Shown: positions 1 to 8,227, counted from the stretch's first letter. The stretch is 22,937 bases of DNA from an uncultured Oscillospiraceae bacterium (GCA_910579485.1 CAJTVO010000045.1:1-22937), one strand, 5' to 3'. Program-made: numbers and translations. The notes: a model not told the origin generated them from the sequence alone.

Positions 1-13
1 GGCTTGCTGCTCG

Positions 14-1492
14 TTATCCCAGCAGTTTCCGCAGCCAGCGGCAGTCCGCGCGGCTGACGATCCGAAACAGATACCACAGTCCGGCCAGCAGGAGCAGATA
101 ACAGCCGGTCATCCGGAGGGGGCCGCCGGCCATGGAGGCCGTGCATCCCGCAACCGCCGTGCAGGCCGCCGCCAGGGCGGGCTTCCCGATGGTCAGACGG
201 ATACCGGACACCCGCACCAGCCGCTGGAGGCTCAGGGCGAAATTGATGAGGTGGGTGGCGGCGAAGCTGACATAATAGCCCCCAAGGCCCAATTTAGGAA
301 GAAGGGCCCACAGGAATAATACATCCAGGAATGACGTCAGGGTATTATACCGGGCGTTGGCGTTTTGCTGGCCCAGGCCCTTGCACATGGCGTCCACCAG
401 GGCATCCATGTAGAGCATGGGCACGAAGGGAGCGTAGAGCCGCAGCAAGCCGCCTACCTGGGGCTCCTGGTAGAGCAGATCGCCAAGGACGTCCGACAGG
501 GTGAACAGGAGGCCCCCCATACACAGGCCGAAGAGCATCGAGGCCCGCAGGCCCTGCCTGGCCAGGTACTGCACCCGCGTCCTGCTCCCCTGGGCCGCGC
601 ATCGGGAGAACTCCGGGATCAGCAGCTCCGCCAGGGAGACCAGCACCGCCGCGGGGAACATCAGGACGGGAAAGACCATCCCGCGGATCATGCCGTAGTC
701 CGCCATGGCGTTGACGGTTCCGGCGAACAGGGCCAGCTGGCGGGGGATGATCAGGTCCTCGATGGTGTTCAGGCCCGAGCGCAGGGTGTCCGCCACCGCC
801 AGCGGCAGGGCCGCCCGAAGAATACGGCCATAGGGGGGGCGCCGCCGGGGGCTCCTGCCGGCGATCCTCCGCTGCACGGCCAGCAGGGCCCAGAAGCCCA
901 GCACGTCCGCCGCGCAGCTGCCCGCCGCCACCGCCAGGGCCGCCTGGCCGGAGTCCGATCCCGCCCAGCGGGCCAGCAGCAGGAAGGTAACGGCCATGGA
1001 GCAGCCCTGCTCCAGGAAGGCCACGACCACCGTGCTGCCCACCCGCTTGACGGCGGTGAAATAGCCGGTCATGACGCCGTGGAGGCATCTGACCGGCAGG
1101 AACAGGGCGAACAGCCGCAGGGCCGCTGCCGCCGCCTGGTCGCCGATCCACACCTCGCACAGCCAGGGCGCGGCGCACCACAGGGCGGCGGCCGCCGCGC
1201 CGCCGCAGACGATGCTGTACTGGAAGCATCCGGCGAGGACACTGGAGAGGCCGCCAGCCGTCCCACGGCCCAGCTCTCCGGCGGAGAGATAGGTGGTGCA
1301 GGTGCGTATGCCGGCCGATCCCACGGTAAACGACAGGACCGATACGGAGAGGACCAGCTGCAAAAGGCCGATCCCTTCCGCGCCGATGCGGCCGGAGAGA
1401 TAGACCTGGAAGCTCATGCCGGCCAGCCGGAGAAGGAAGTTCGCTCCCGTCAGGAGCATCGTCTGGTAGAAGATCTCACTGCCTTTTTTCAT
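14..1492 (-). CDS. SpoVB/MurJ-like polysaccharide (lipid-linked) flippase, MATE-like fold
   Basis: Integral membrane protein of 492 residues, almost entirely hydrophobic helices, beginning MKKGSEIFYQTMLLTGANFLLRL. This N-terminus, the length and about 12-14 predicted membrane segments match the oligosaccharide flippase family that includes stage V sporulation protein B and MurJ. Known members move lipid-linked sugar precursors across the membrane for peptidoglycan, spore cortex or surface polysaccharide. Which substrate this copy carries cannot be read from the sequence. The start is set at the ATG at 1492, preceded by GGGGGTG. A further ATG lies in frame 18 bases upstream but has no ribosome binding site and falls inside a hairpin. 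It lies 59 bases behind the gene ending at 1552 and is probably co-transcribed with it. The reading frame is complete, with TAA at 14-16. Confidence 0.8.
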   Translation of the reverse strand: MKKGSEIFYQTMLLTGANFLLRLAGMSFQVYLSGRIGAEGIGLLQLVLSVSVLSFTVGSAGIRTCTTYLSAGELGRGTAGGLSSVLAGCFQYSIVCGGAAAAALWCAAPWLCEVWIGDQAAAAALRLFALFLPVRCLHGVMTGYFTAVKRVGSTVVVAFLEQGCSMAVTFLLLARWAGSDSGQAALAVAAGSCAADVLGFWALLAVQRRIAGRSPRRRPPYGRILRAALPLAVADTLRSGLNTIEDLIIPRQLALFAGTVNAMADYGMIRGMVFPVLMFPAAVLVSLAELLIPEFSRCAAQGSRTRVQYLARQGLRASMLFGLCMGGLLFTLSDVLGDLLYQEPQVGGLLRLYAPFVPMLYMDALVDAMCKGLGQQNANARYNTLTSFLDVLFLWALLPKLGLGGYYVSFAATHLINFALSLQRLVRVSGIRLTIGKPALAAACTAVAGCTASMAGGPLRMTGCYLLLLAGLWYLFRIVSRADCRWLRKLLG

Positions 1493-1494
1493 AG

Positions 1495-1526
1495 CCACAC
1501 CCCCATACATATATATGGGGGTGTGG
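1495..1526 (-). promoter_or_regulatory. Perfect 12-bp inverted repeat covering the flippase ribosome binding site
   Basis: CCACACCCCCAT (1495-1506) and ATGGGGGTGTGG (1515-1526) are exact reverse complements with an AT-only-plus-one loop of 8 bases. In the minus-strand mRNA the GGGGGTG ribosome binding site lies in the 3' arm, two bases before the ATG of the flippase. No T-tract follows on either strand, so it is not a normal terminator. It may block translation of the flippase or serve as a DNA operator; the function is inferred. Confidence 0.6.
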
Positions 1527-1551
1527 TGCGAACATGCGGACTACCTTCCGG

Positions 1552-2268
1552 TCAGGAGGCCGCGCCGTCCGTCAGCTTCTCCCACAGGGCGGTATAGCCC
1601 GCACGGAGACCGGGGTCTTCATCCTCCACCCAGAAGCCCCTGCGGCCAATGTACAGCCTGGAATACAGATCGCCGGTGTGCCCGGTGATGATCCCGCCGA
1701 AGATGTCGTAGTCATAATCGCCCAGCTCCAGCTCCCGCAGGACCGGGCACGCATTCCAGGCCAGCACGGAGTTCTCCGTGGAATCGTCCCCCTCCTCCGG
1801 CAGGGAGCCGTCCAGGCGGCAGAGGGTGTGGTACTGCTGCTGGAACGCCTCCGGGTCCTCCAGAAGGAAGAGGAAGCTCTCCTGGGCCGACACGTCCGCC
1901 AGCAGGGACACCTGTGCGGCCATTATGCTGGCGGTGTCCGAGCTGGAGTCCACGTACTGCCGCAGCGACACTACCACCGCGCCGTCGCCGTTCAGGTCCT
2001 CCCCCAGGGAGGCGAGGGCGGTCTCCAGGGAGGCAACGGCGTCATCCGGCAGGGGGAGGGACCCCACGTAGGCAACCCGATAGTCCGGCTCTACCCGGTG
2101 GAGGGCGCGCCACACCGTACCGGCTACAAGGACCGCCAGGGCCGCCGCGGCGCATACGTACCACTTGTTATAGTACCACCAGTTCCTCCGCTTCTCCGCC
2201 GGGGTCAGTTCTACAGGGGCGTCGGGTTTGACGTCCTGATACTTTTTCTTCAGATATTCGCTTGCCAT
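1552..2268 (-). CDS. Single-pass membrane-anchored protein of unknown function
   Basis: Protein of 238 residues starting MASEYLKKKY. Residues 1-36 are charged and include a Trp/Tyr-rich stretch (RRNWWYYNKWYV). A single hydrophobic helix spans about 38-55. The remaining 180 residues are acidic and predicted to lie outside the membrane. A DLNGDG stretch resembles a calcium-loop sequence and is seen in other uncharacterised clostridial proteins, but no known domain can be assigned. The start at 2268 follows AGGAGG at good spacing. An upstream in-frame start at 2364 is rejected because it would lie at or upstream of the transcription start of the promoter at 2355-2383. It is probably the first gene of a two-gene unit with the flippase downstream. 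Function unknown. Confidence 0.75.
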   Translation of the reverse strand: MASEYLKKKYQDVKPDAPVELTPAEKRRNWWYYNKWYVCAAAALAVLVAGTVWRALHRVEPDYRVAYVGSLPLPDDAVASLETALASLGEDLNGDGAVVVSLRQYVDSSSDTASIMAAQVSLLADVSAQESFLFLLEDPEAFQQQYHTLCRLDGSLPEEGDDSTENSVLAWNACPVLRELELGDYDYDIFGGIITGHTGDLYSRLYIGRRGFWVEDEDPGLRAGYTALWEKLTDGAAS

Positions 2269-2354
2269 GGTCTGCCTCCTTGTTTCCGGGCGCGGCGCTT
2301 CGCAGGATCGCTCCCGGATAAAAAACTTGTGCGGATTCGTACAAAACTGGAACC

Positions 2355-2383
2355 ATTGTAGCAAAATAGGCGGCGGCCGTCAA
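2355..2383 (-). promoter_or_regulatory. Sigma-A type promoter for the membrane-anchored protein gene
   Basis: On the minus strand TTGACG (2378-2383) and TACAAT (2355-2360) are separated by exactly 17 bases. The predicted transcript starts near 2348 and has a leader of about 80 bases before the ATG at 2268. It lies just past the terminator of the kinase operon, as expected for an independent unit. Confidence 0.75.
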
Positions 2384-2399
2384 TGACCATTTGCCGGAT

Positions 2400-2448
2400 G
2401 CAGGAAAGAGTACCCCCGGAGGGCCGGCGCGCGGCCATCCGGGGGTAC
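2400..2448 (-). terminator. Rho-independent terminator of the phosphorelay operon
   Basis: GTACCCCCGGA (2410-2420) pairs perfectly with 2438-2448, and an inner GGCCG/CGGCC stem (2422-2426 with 2432-2436) extends it. It begins 8 bases after the stop codon of the kinase-DegV gene. On the minus strand it is followed by TCTTTCC, a modest U-tract, and preceded by ACAAAG. It separates this operon from the next promoter. Confidence 0.75.
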
Positions 2449-2456
2449 GGCTTTGT

Positions 2457-5159
2457 TTAGGATTCTTCTTCCTCACGCTCCGATGTGTGGAAGAAGGGGA
2501 CCGCGGCATCGTCCCGCCGCATGAACAGCAGGCCGAAGGAGTTCGCGCCGCAGTTGCTGGCGATGGCGGAGGAGGCCTTTTGCAGATAGACCTTCTCAAA
2601 GGGACAGTACTGATTGACCATGTTCTGGATACTTTGAAGGGTCTTCTCATCCATGCCGGAGTAGGTGATGAACAAGATCCGCCGGTCAATGTTCCGGGTA
2701 TCCTGGAGGGTCTTCCGGATATACTTTTTCGCCGCGTGGGAGAAGCTGCCCATCACCATGCTGCCCACCGCCATCCTGCTCTTGCGCAGGACCAGCACCG
2801 GGTGGAGCAGCAGCGCGTCGCAGAGGATCTGGATCCGCTTCGAGATCCGGCCGGACTGGCACATCATGTGGGTGCTGTTGATGATAAAGGCGGAGGAGAT
2901 GAAGCGCTCCATCCGCTCCACCGTCTCCACGATCTCCCGCTTGGAGGCGTGGTGCTCCGCCATGTAGGCCGCGCACAGCACCGTCAGGCCCATGCTGCTG
3001 GAGAGGTGACCGGAATCGACCACCGTGACGTTTTCAAAGGACTTCGCCGCCTCCAGGGCGTTTTGGTATCCGCCGCTGACATGTTTGGCCATGGAGATAT
3101 GGATCACGTTCTGAGCCTCGGTCAGCTTTTCCGCGAAGAAACGCTCGTAATCCTCCACCTCGGGGGGCTGGGAGCAGCCCTTGCCGCCGCCCGCCATGTG
3201 CATCAGCAGTTCGTCCGGCTTCAGCTCCAGGCCGTCCAGGAAGCGGCCCGCCTCCGTGCACACATAGTAGGGACAGATGGAAATGTTGAAATCCTTCCGG
3301 AGAGAGTCCGGGAGATCGCACACGCTGTCCGTGGTGACCAGGACGGAGCGCCGCTGGGACTGCTCGAAGATCAGGATATCCTTTTCGATATCCGACTGCT
3401 TGACCTCCTCGCTGATCTGCACCAGCTCCTTGGGCAGGATGCTCAGCACGGCCGCCTCCAGCAGCGCGCCGCTGACCGGCTTGGCCAGGTAGCCGCTGAA
3501 GCCCTCCTTCCGGTAGAGGAGCTGGTTGTCGCTGCCCGCGTTGGCGGTCAGAGCCACCACAGGCACGTCCTGGCACAGGCCGCCGGGCTGGACCCGCAGG
3601 GCGTGGAGGCACTCGATGCCGTCCATCTCCGGCATCATGTGGTCCATGAGGATGCAGTCGTAGTGGTGGTTCTGGGTCAGCCGCAGGCACTCGGCGCCGT
3701 TGGAGGCAGTGTCGATCTGGATCTTGGTCTCCAGCAGCAGCTTGGTCACCACCATCAGGTTCATGTCGTTGTCGTCCACCACCAAGATGTGGGCGTCCGG
3801 CGCCTCGAAGCTCTGGCGGTAGGGCTCCCCGTCGCTGGACCGGGACCGGGAGGTCAGGGTGAAGGTCCCGAGGGCCTGCTCGTCGATGATGTCCTGGTCC
3901 AGCGAGACGATGAAGGTGGACCCCTTGGTATAGACGCTGTTCACGCTGATCTCGCCGCCCATCAGCTCCACCAGCTGGTGGACGATGCTCAGGCCCAGGC
4001 CGGTGCCCTCGATGTAGCGGTTCTTCTCCTCGTCCACCCGGCGGAAAGCATTGAAGATGTAGGGGATGTTCTCCTTCTTCACTCCCATGCCGGTATCCTC
4101 CACGGAGTACCAGACACGCACCCGGTTGACCCCCTGGCGCTCGCAGCGGACGGAGAGGGTGACGGAGCCCTCGCTGGTATATTTGATCGCGTTGTTCAGC
4201 AGGTTGATCAGGATCTGCTTGATGCGCACCTCGTCCCCGCAGAGCATACTGGGAATGGAGGAGTCCACGTGGAGCTTGAACTCCAGGCCCTTCTCCTTGG
4301 CCTTGATCCAGATCATGTTGACGATCTCGGAGAACAGGGCCCCCGTCTCGTAGGAGACGTTGACGATCTCCATCTTGCCGGACTTGATCTTGGAGATGTC
4401 CAGAATGTCGTTGATCAGCGAGAGGAGCATCTTGCTGGCGCCCTGGATGTTCCGGGCGTTTTCCGCCACCTCGTCGGAGATGTCCTCCCGCAGGATGATC
4501 TCGTTGAGCCCGATGATGGTATTGATGGGGGTGCGGATCTCGTGGCTCATGCTGGAGAAGAAGTTGTTCTCCGCCCGGTTCAGCTCCTCGATCTCCTTCT
4601 TCTGGCGCTGGGAGAGGGCGTTCTCCTCCTCGTACATCCGGCTCAGGAACATGAGGAGGACGCTGGTGAGCAGGCCCACCATGATCATGGAGAAGGCGGA
4701 GTCGAAAAGGGCATTCTGATTGAAGCCCGGCATGGTGATCTCCGGGAAATAGTAGGCGGTGCCGTAGCAGAGCATGGTCTCCACCGTACACAGCCCGAAA
4801 AACACGATCCTGCGCCGCCCTTGCAGGGTGATGCAGACATAGATGAAGCAAAGCACGAACCACTCCGGCACGCCGCTGTAAAACCCGCCCGCGGAAAAGA
4901 ACGTGACAGGGAACAGCGTGAGCAGCAGGACCGCGATGACCGTGGCGCCCGTGTGGATCTGCTGCTTTCGGATGCTGATCCGGACGATCACCCCCATGGC
5001 GGCCAGACTGACCACCAGCATCAGGATATTCCAGACGCTCCTGCCCATGGGCAGAGTAAACGCTATCGCGATCATGCAGACGCCTGTGACGATGCGGAAC
5101 ATCCGCTCCCGCAGGCTGATCCGGTGATCGGTGATGATCTCAAACCATTTTTTTAACAC
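2457..5159 (-). CDS. Hybrid sensor histidine kinase - receiver - DegV fusion protein
   Basis: A 900-residue membrane kinase. Six hydrophobic helices lie within residues 20-175, followed by a short coiled coil. The HisKA domain has FSSMSHEIRTPIN with phospho-acceptor His206. The HATPase domain has an N box around NLLNNAIKYT (319-328), G1 EDTGMG (354-359) and G2 GTGLGL (385-390). A receiver domain follows, with DD462-463, phospho-acceptor Asp506 in LMDHMMPEMDG, Thr538 and Lys560. Residues about 605-881 form a DegV domain: TTDSVCDLP (609-617), SQP (663-665), SMAKHVSGGYQNA (689-701), VDSG (714-717) and SGRISK (769-774). DegV/FakB proteins bind fatty acids and hand them to the kinase FakA; here the domain sits where an output domain would be. 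There is no HPt domain. The start is GTG at 5159 after a weak GAGGGG. It is the last gene of a three-gene operon, 49 bases behind the HPt-containing kinase. The ligand and output are unknown. Confidence 0.88.
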   Translation of the reverse strand: MLKKWFEIITDHRISLRERMFRIVTGVCMIAIAFTLPMGRSVWNILMLVVSLAAMGVIVRISIRKQQIHTGATVIAVLLLTLFPVTFFSAGGFYSGVPEWFVLCFIYVCITLQGRRRIVFFGLCTVETMLCYGTAYYFPEITMPGFNQNALFDSAFSMIMVGLLTSVLLMFLSRMYEEENALSQRQKKEIEELNRAENNFFSSMSHEIRTPINTIIGLNEIILREDISDEVAENARNIQGASKMLLSLINDILDISKIKSGKMEIVNVSYETGALFSEIVNMIWIKAKEKGLEFKLHVDSSIPSMLCGDEVRIKQILINLLNNAIKYTSEGSVTLSVRCERQGVNRVRVWYSVEDTGMGVKKENIPYIFNAFRRVDEEKNRYIEGTGLGLSIVHQLVELMGGEISVNSVYTKGSTFIVSLDQDIIDEQALGTFTLTSRSRSSDGEPYRQSFEAPDAHILVVDDNDMNLMVVTKLLLETKIQIDTASNGAECLRLTQNHHYDCILMDHMMPEMDGIECLHALRVQPGGLCQDVPVVALTANAGSDNQLLYRKEGFSGYLAKPVSGALLEAAVLSILPKELVQISEEVKQSDIEKDILIFEQSQRRSVLVTTDSVCDLPDSLRKDFNISICPYYVCTEAGRFLDGLELKPDELLMHMAGGGKGCSQPPEVEDYERFFAEKLTEAQNVIHISMAKHVSGGYQNALEAAKSFENVTVVDSGHLSSSMGLTVLCAAYMAEHHASKREIVETVERMERFISSAFIINSTHMMCQSGRISKRIQILCDALLLHPVLVLRKSRMAVGSMVMGSFSHAAKKYIRKTLQDTRNIDRRILFITYSGMDEKTLQSIQNMVNQYCPFEKVYLQKASSAIASNCGANSFGLLFMRRDDAAVPFFHTSEREEEES

Positions 5160-5208
5160 GACGTGCTCTACCCCTCAGAACATATATTTTTCAGGACCGC
5201 CGGGGATT

Positions 5209-7755
5209 TCACTGCCCGGCGATCTGCGCGCACAGCTCCTCGTAGGCGCGCATCAGCGCGGCATGGCGCGCGTGAATGAGGTCGATATCCCCCCGTTTGC
5301 CCGCCAGCTCCAGCTCCTTGGCCTGGGCGGAGAGAGCCTCCGCCCCGATGGTCAGAGAGGTACTCTTCAGCGCGTGGACCTTCACCGTGTAGCCTTCCCA
5401 GTCGGCGCTCTCGTAGAGGGAAGCGATCTCGTCATGCTTCTCCTGGGCCTGGGCGGCAAACATCCGCAGCATTTCACGGTAAAAGTTCCCGTCCCCGGCG
5501 CAGTATCCCAGACCCAGCTCCACGTTGACGCCCAACCGGGCGAGATGCTGGAAGCCGTCCGCAGGCGAGGCAGCCTCCAGAGCGGCGGGTTCGGCAGCGG
5601 GGCCCGGCTCCGCTGCCGGGACCTCCGGTTCCGGTACTTCCGGAGCCGCCGGGGCGGGCTCCAAGGCGGCGGCCACAGCGGTGGCTGTGGATCTTTCATC
5701 GTACCGGATGCAGCTCTTGGGCAGGACCTTCCGCAGTACCCGCTCCAGAACGGTGCGCTCAATGGGCTTGGGGACAAATTCCGTAAAGCCCTCGCTGCGG
5801 AACATCTCCCGCGCGCCGCTGACGGTGTTGGCTGTCAGGGCGATGGCGGGGAGGTCCTGATAGATGCCGTTGTCGATCTCCCGGATACGCTTCAGGGTCC
5901 CCACGCCGTCAAGGCCGGGCATCATGTGGTCCAGGAAAATAATATCGTAGGACTCGCCGCGGCAGCGCTCGATGGCCTCCCGCCCGCTCAGGCAGGTCTC
6001 CACATCGATGCCGTAGCTCCCCAGGACGCCCTTGGCTACCACCAGGTTCATCTCCTCGTCATCCACCGCCAGGGCCCGCACGCCGACGCAGGTAAAGGGC
6101 TTCCGGCCGGCGGCCTGGGCCTCCGCGAAGCCCCGATCCCCGATCTCGCCGTTGAGCAGGTTGGCCACAGAGAGGGCTGAGAAGGGCTTATGAATGATCA
6201 GCAGGCGGCTCGTGTTGCTCAGAGAGAACTCCTTATCCGCGATGACGATCACCCGGAGGGAGGCCGCCAGCTCTTCGTAATAGGCCGGGTTCTCCTGATA
6301 TTCCGCCTGGGCGATGAACACGTGGGTCAGGGGGCGGCTGCGCTGCAGCTTTATGAGCCCCTCAAAGTTATGGATCTGATAGCCGTTGACGCCCAGGCCC
6401 GCCACAAGGCTTGAGATCAGCCCGTCGTAGTACTCCCGGACCTCGTCGCAGGAGTACTTCTCGGGCTTGAAATAGCAGGCGATGCAGAGCTGGTCCGGCT
6501 GGTTGAGCGTGATACACGGCCTGCTGTCGGTGACGCCCTGGGGGATCACGATGTGGGCGTGCAGCCCCTGGCGCTCCGTGCTCTCAAAGTGAATAAAGCC
6601 GCCCATGGCGGTCAACAGCCCCTGGGCGATGGGCAGCCCCAGCCCCAGTCCCCCGGCGAATCGGCTGCTGCCGGAATCCGCCTGGTAAAACACGTCGTAC
6701 ATCTGGGTGAGCTGGGAATCCGTCATGCCGATGCCCGTATCCCGGATGTCGATGATGAGGTTGATGCCGTAGTCCTCCGGCCGGCAGCCGATGCGGACGT
6801 TGACGCCGCCCTCCTCGGTAAACTTGATGGAGTTCTCCACCAGGATCTTGAGGACGTGGGAGATCTTCTCCACGTCACCTACCAGAACCGCCGGCATCTT
6901 GGGATCGATGTCGAACACCAGCTCCAGGTGGTTCCGGTTGCTCTGGAGGGCGGTCATGGTGATGACGTCGTTGAGCACCGAGGTGATCATGTACTCCTTC
7001 TTGGCGGGATTCAGGGTGCCCTCCACGATCTCCGTGTAATCCATCATGTTGTTGATCTGGTTGGACAGGCGCTTGCCCGCCATCTTGATGGAGAGCATAT
7101 CCGAACGGATGTCTGGGGTGAGATCCTTCCCAAGGGCCACGTCGCTGATCCCGATGACCATATTGATGGGGGTGCGCAGCTCGTGGGAAACATTGGAGAG
7201 GAAGACGGCGTTCTGCTTTCCCGCCGTCTCCAGTTCCTCAAAGATATGTTCATACCACTTCCGCTGCTCGGTCCGCCGGTTGATCCAATAGTCCGCCAGG
7301 GCCGCGCCGCCGAAGACCACGGCGGCGCCCAGCACCAGGCGGAATATGTTCAGCGGGGGCACCCAGCGGCTGATGGTGCGCAGGGCCAGCCACTGATAAA
7401 GGAGGGCCGCTCCATAGATGGACTGTATCGCGTAGAGGACCCATTTCTTGTTGAGCATGAACAGCGCGAGGATCAGGATGCAGGCCATGCCGGGGATGTC
7501 AAAGAGGATGACCGGATGCACGCTGAAGTAGAAAAATTCTATCAGCAGCAGCCCGACACACAGGTTCTCGTAGAGCGTATCCGAACCGATCCTCGCGATA
7601 TGCAGGAGCCAAACGCTGACGCACCCCACCGACATCAGCGGGATCATCCACGGCTCCCAGGACATCACCAGGGTGACCAGACTCATCAGCGTGCTGAATA
7701 CCGTGGTGATGACAGCCAGCAGCAGATGCCGGCTCGTCTGTTCTCCGGCGTTCAT
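5209..7755 (-). CDS. Hybrid sensor histidine kinase with pseudo-receiver, receiver and HPt domain
   Basis: An 848-residue membrane kinase. Six hydrophobic helices lie within residues 9-157. HisKA has FLSNVSHELRTPIN with His191. HATPase shows an N box at VENSIKFTEEGG (306-317), G1 DTGIG (339-343) and G2 GGLGLGLPIA (368-377). Residues about 420-535 look like a receiver fold that has lost the phospho-acceptor Asp (VFIAQAEY where an Asp is expected) but keeps a late KP (523-524). A complete receiver follows: DD565-566, Asp609, Thr641, Lys663. An Ala/Pro/Glu-rich linker (about 690-732) leads to an HPt domain with His794 in VKVHALKSTS. This His can pass phosphate between receivers, so the protein could be the hub of a relay with the neighbouring kinase-DegV protein and the small receiver. 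Its ATG overlaps the stop of the upstream receiver gene (ATGA), so translation is probably coupled. Confidence 0.88.
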   Translation of the reverse strand: MNAGEQTSRHLLLAVITTVFSTLMSLVTLVMSWEPWMIPLMSVGCVSVWLLHIARIGSDTLYENLCVGLLLIEFFYFSVHPVILFDIPGMACILILALFMLNKKWVLYAIQSIYGAALLYQWLALRTISRWVPPLNIFRLVLGAAVVFGGAALADYWINRRTEQRKWYEHIFEELETAGKQNAVFLSNVSHELRTPINMVIGISDVALGKDLTPDIRSDMLSIKMAGKRLSNQINNMMDYTEIVEGTLNPAKKEYMITSVLNDVITMTALQSNRNHLELVFDIDPKMPAVLVGDVEKISHVLKILVENSIKFTEEGGVNVRIGCRPEDYGINLIIDIRDTGIGMTDSQLTQMYDVFYQADSGSSRFAGGLGLGLPIAQGLLTAMGGFIHFESTERQGLHAHIVIPQGVTDSRPCITLNQPDQLCIACYFKPEKYSCDEVREYYDGLISSLVAGLGVNGYQIHNFEGLIKLQRSRPLTHVFIAQAEYQENPAYYEELAASLRVIVIADKEFSLSNTSRLLIIHKPFSALSVANLLNGEIGDRGFAEAQAAGRKPFTCVGVRALAVDDEEMNLVVAKGVLGSYGIDVETCLSGREAIERCRGESYDIIFLDHMMPGLDGVGTLKRIREIDNGIYQDLPAIALTANTVSGAREMFRSEGFTEFVPKPIERTVLERVLRKVLPKSCIRYDERSTATAVAAALEPAPAAPEVPEPEVPAAEPGPAAEPAALEAASPADGFQHLARLGVNVELGLGYCAGDGNFYREMLRMFAAQAQEKHDEIASLYESADWEGYTVKVHALKSTSLTIGAEALSAQAKELELAGKRGDIDLIHARHAALMRAYEELCAQIAGQ

Positions 7756-8114
7756 TGCTTCTCAAACTCCTGAGCGATCCGCTTCATAAGCTCCTGAGGC
7801 TGGAAGGGCTTCATCAGGTAGTTGACCGCCCCCAGGCGGATGGCGGAGCGCACGTCCTCCTCCAGCCCCGAGGCCGTTAAAAAGATCACGGGCAGGTTAG
7901 GGGCGAACTCCTTCATGCGCTCAAAGGTCTCGATGCCGTTCAGCTTTGGCATCTCGATATCCAAAAGGACCAGATCGACCGGCTCGCCCTTGATCTTATC
8001 CAGGGCCTTGATGCCGGAATCGGCCAAAAGCACTTCGTAGTCATTCTCTAGGATCATCTTGGTCCGTACAAGATTCATGGTGTCGTCGTCTACCACCAGA
8101 ATACGTTTTTGCAT
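7752..8114 (-). CDS. Stand-alone CheY-like response regulator receiver
   Basis: A 120-residue single receiver domain with no output domain. The conserved residues are all present: acidic DDD 9-11, phospho-acceptor Asp52 in LLDIEMPKLNG, Thr80 and Lys102 in LMKPFQP. Proteins of this type work by phosphorylation-dependent binding to a partner or as a phosphate sink in a relay. The ATG at 8114 follows GGAGG at normal spacing. It is the first gene of the operon, and its TGA overlaps the start of the HPt-containing kinase by the ATGA arrangement. As the only freely diffusible receiver here, it is the likely end point of phosphate from His794 of that kinase; this is inferred from gene order, not seen. 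Confidence 0.88.
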   Translation of the reverse strand: MQKRILVVDDDTMNLVRTKMILENDYEVLLADSGIKALDKIKGEPVDLVLLDIEMPKLNGIETFERMKEFAPNLPVIFLTASGLEEDVRSAIRLGAVNYLMKPFQPQELMKRIAQEFEKQ

Positions 8115-8166
8115 ATCATATGCCTCCCTGTTTCATTACTGGGGTCTCCCAAACCCCACGGCGTTC

Positions 8167-8195
8167 ATTCTAATAGAAAATTCTGAGAAAATCAA
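8167..8195 (-). promoter_or_regulatory. Sigma-A type promoter of the phosphorelay operon
   Basis: On the minus strand TTGATT (8190-8195) and TAGAAT (8167-8172) are 17 bases apart. The predicted start is near 8160, giving a leader of about 45 bases. A small hairpin (TGGGGT 8140-8145 with ACCCCA 8153-8158) lies at the 5' end of that leader. Confidence 0.7.
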
Positions 8196-8227
8196 GTCTA
8201 TATTCCACACAAAAAGTAAGATTCAGT

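Noticed and set aside
2269..2364. A longer N-terminus for the membrane-anchored protein, starting at 2364
   Set aside because: It would start at or before the predicted transcription start and run through the -10 region; the AGGAGG site points to 2268.
2391..5156. A 921-codon open frame on the plus strand opposite the kinase-DegV gene
   Set aside because: It is the antisense shadow of a GC-rich coding gene. The product is a low-complexity Asp/His/Val/Leu-rich string without domains, while the minus strand carries complete kinase, receiver and DegV motifs.
8138..8160. A riboswitch in the leader of the phosphorelay operon
   Set aside because: Only a single 6-bp hairpin fits in a leader of about 45 bases, too small for any known riboswitch class.
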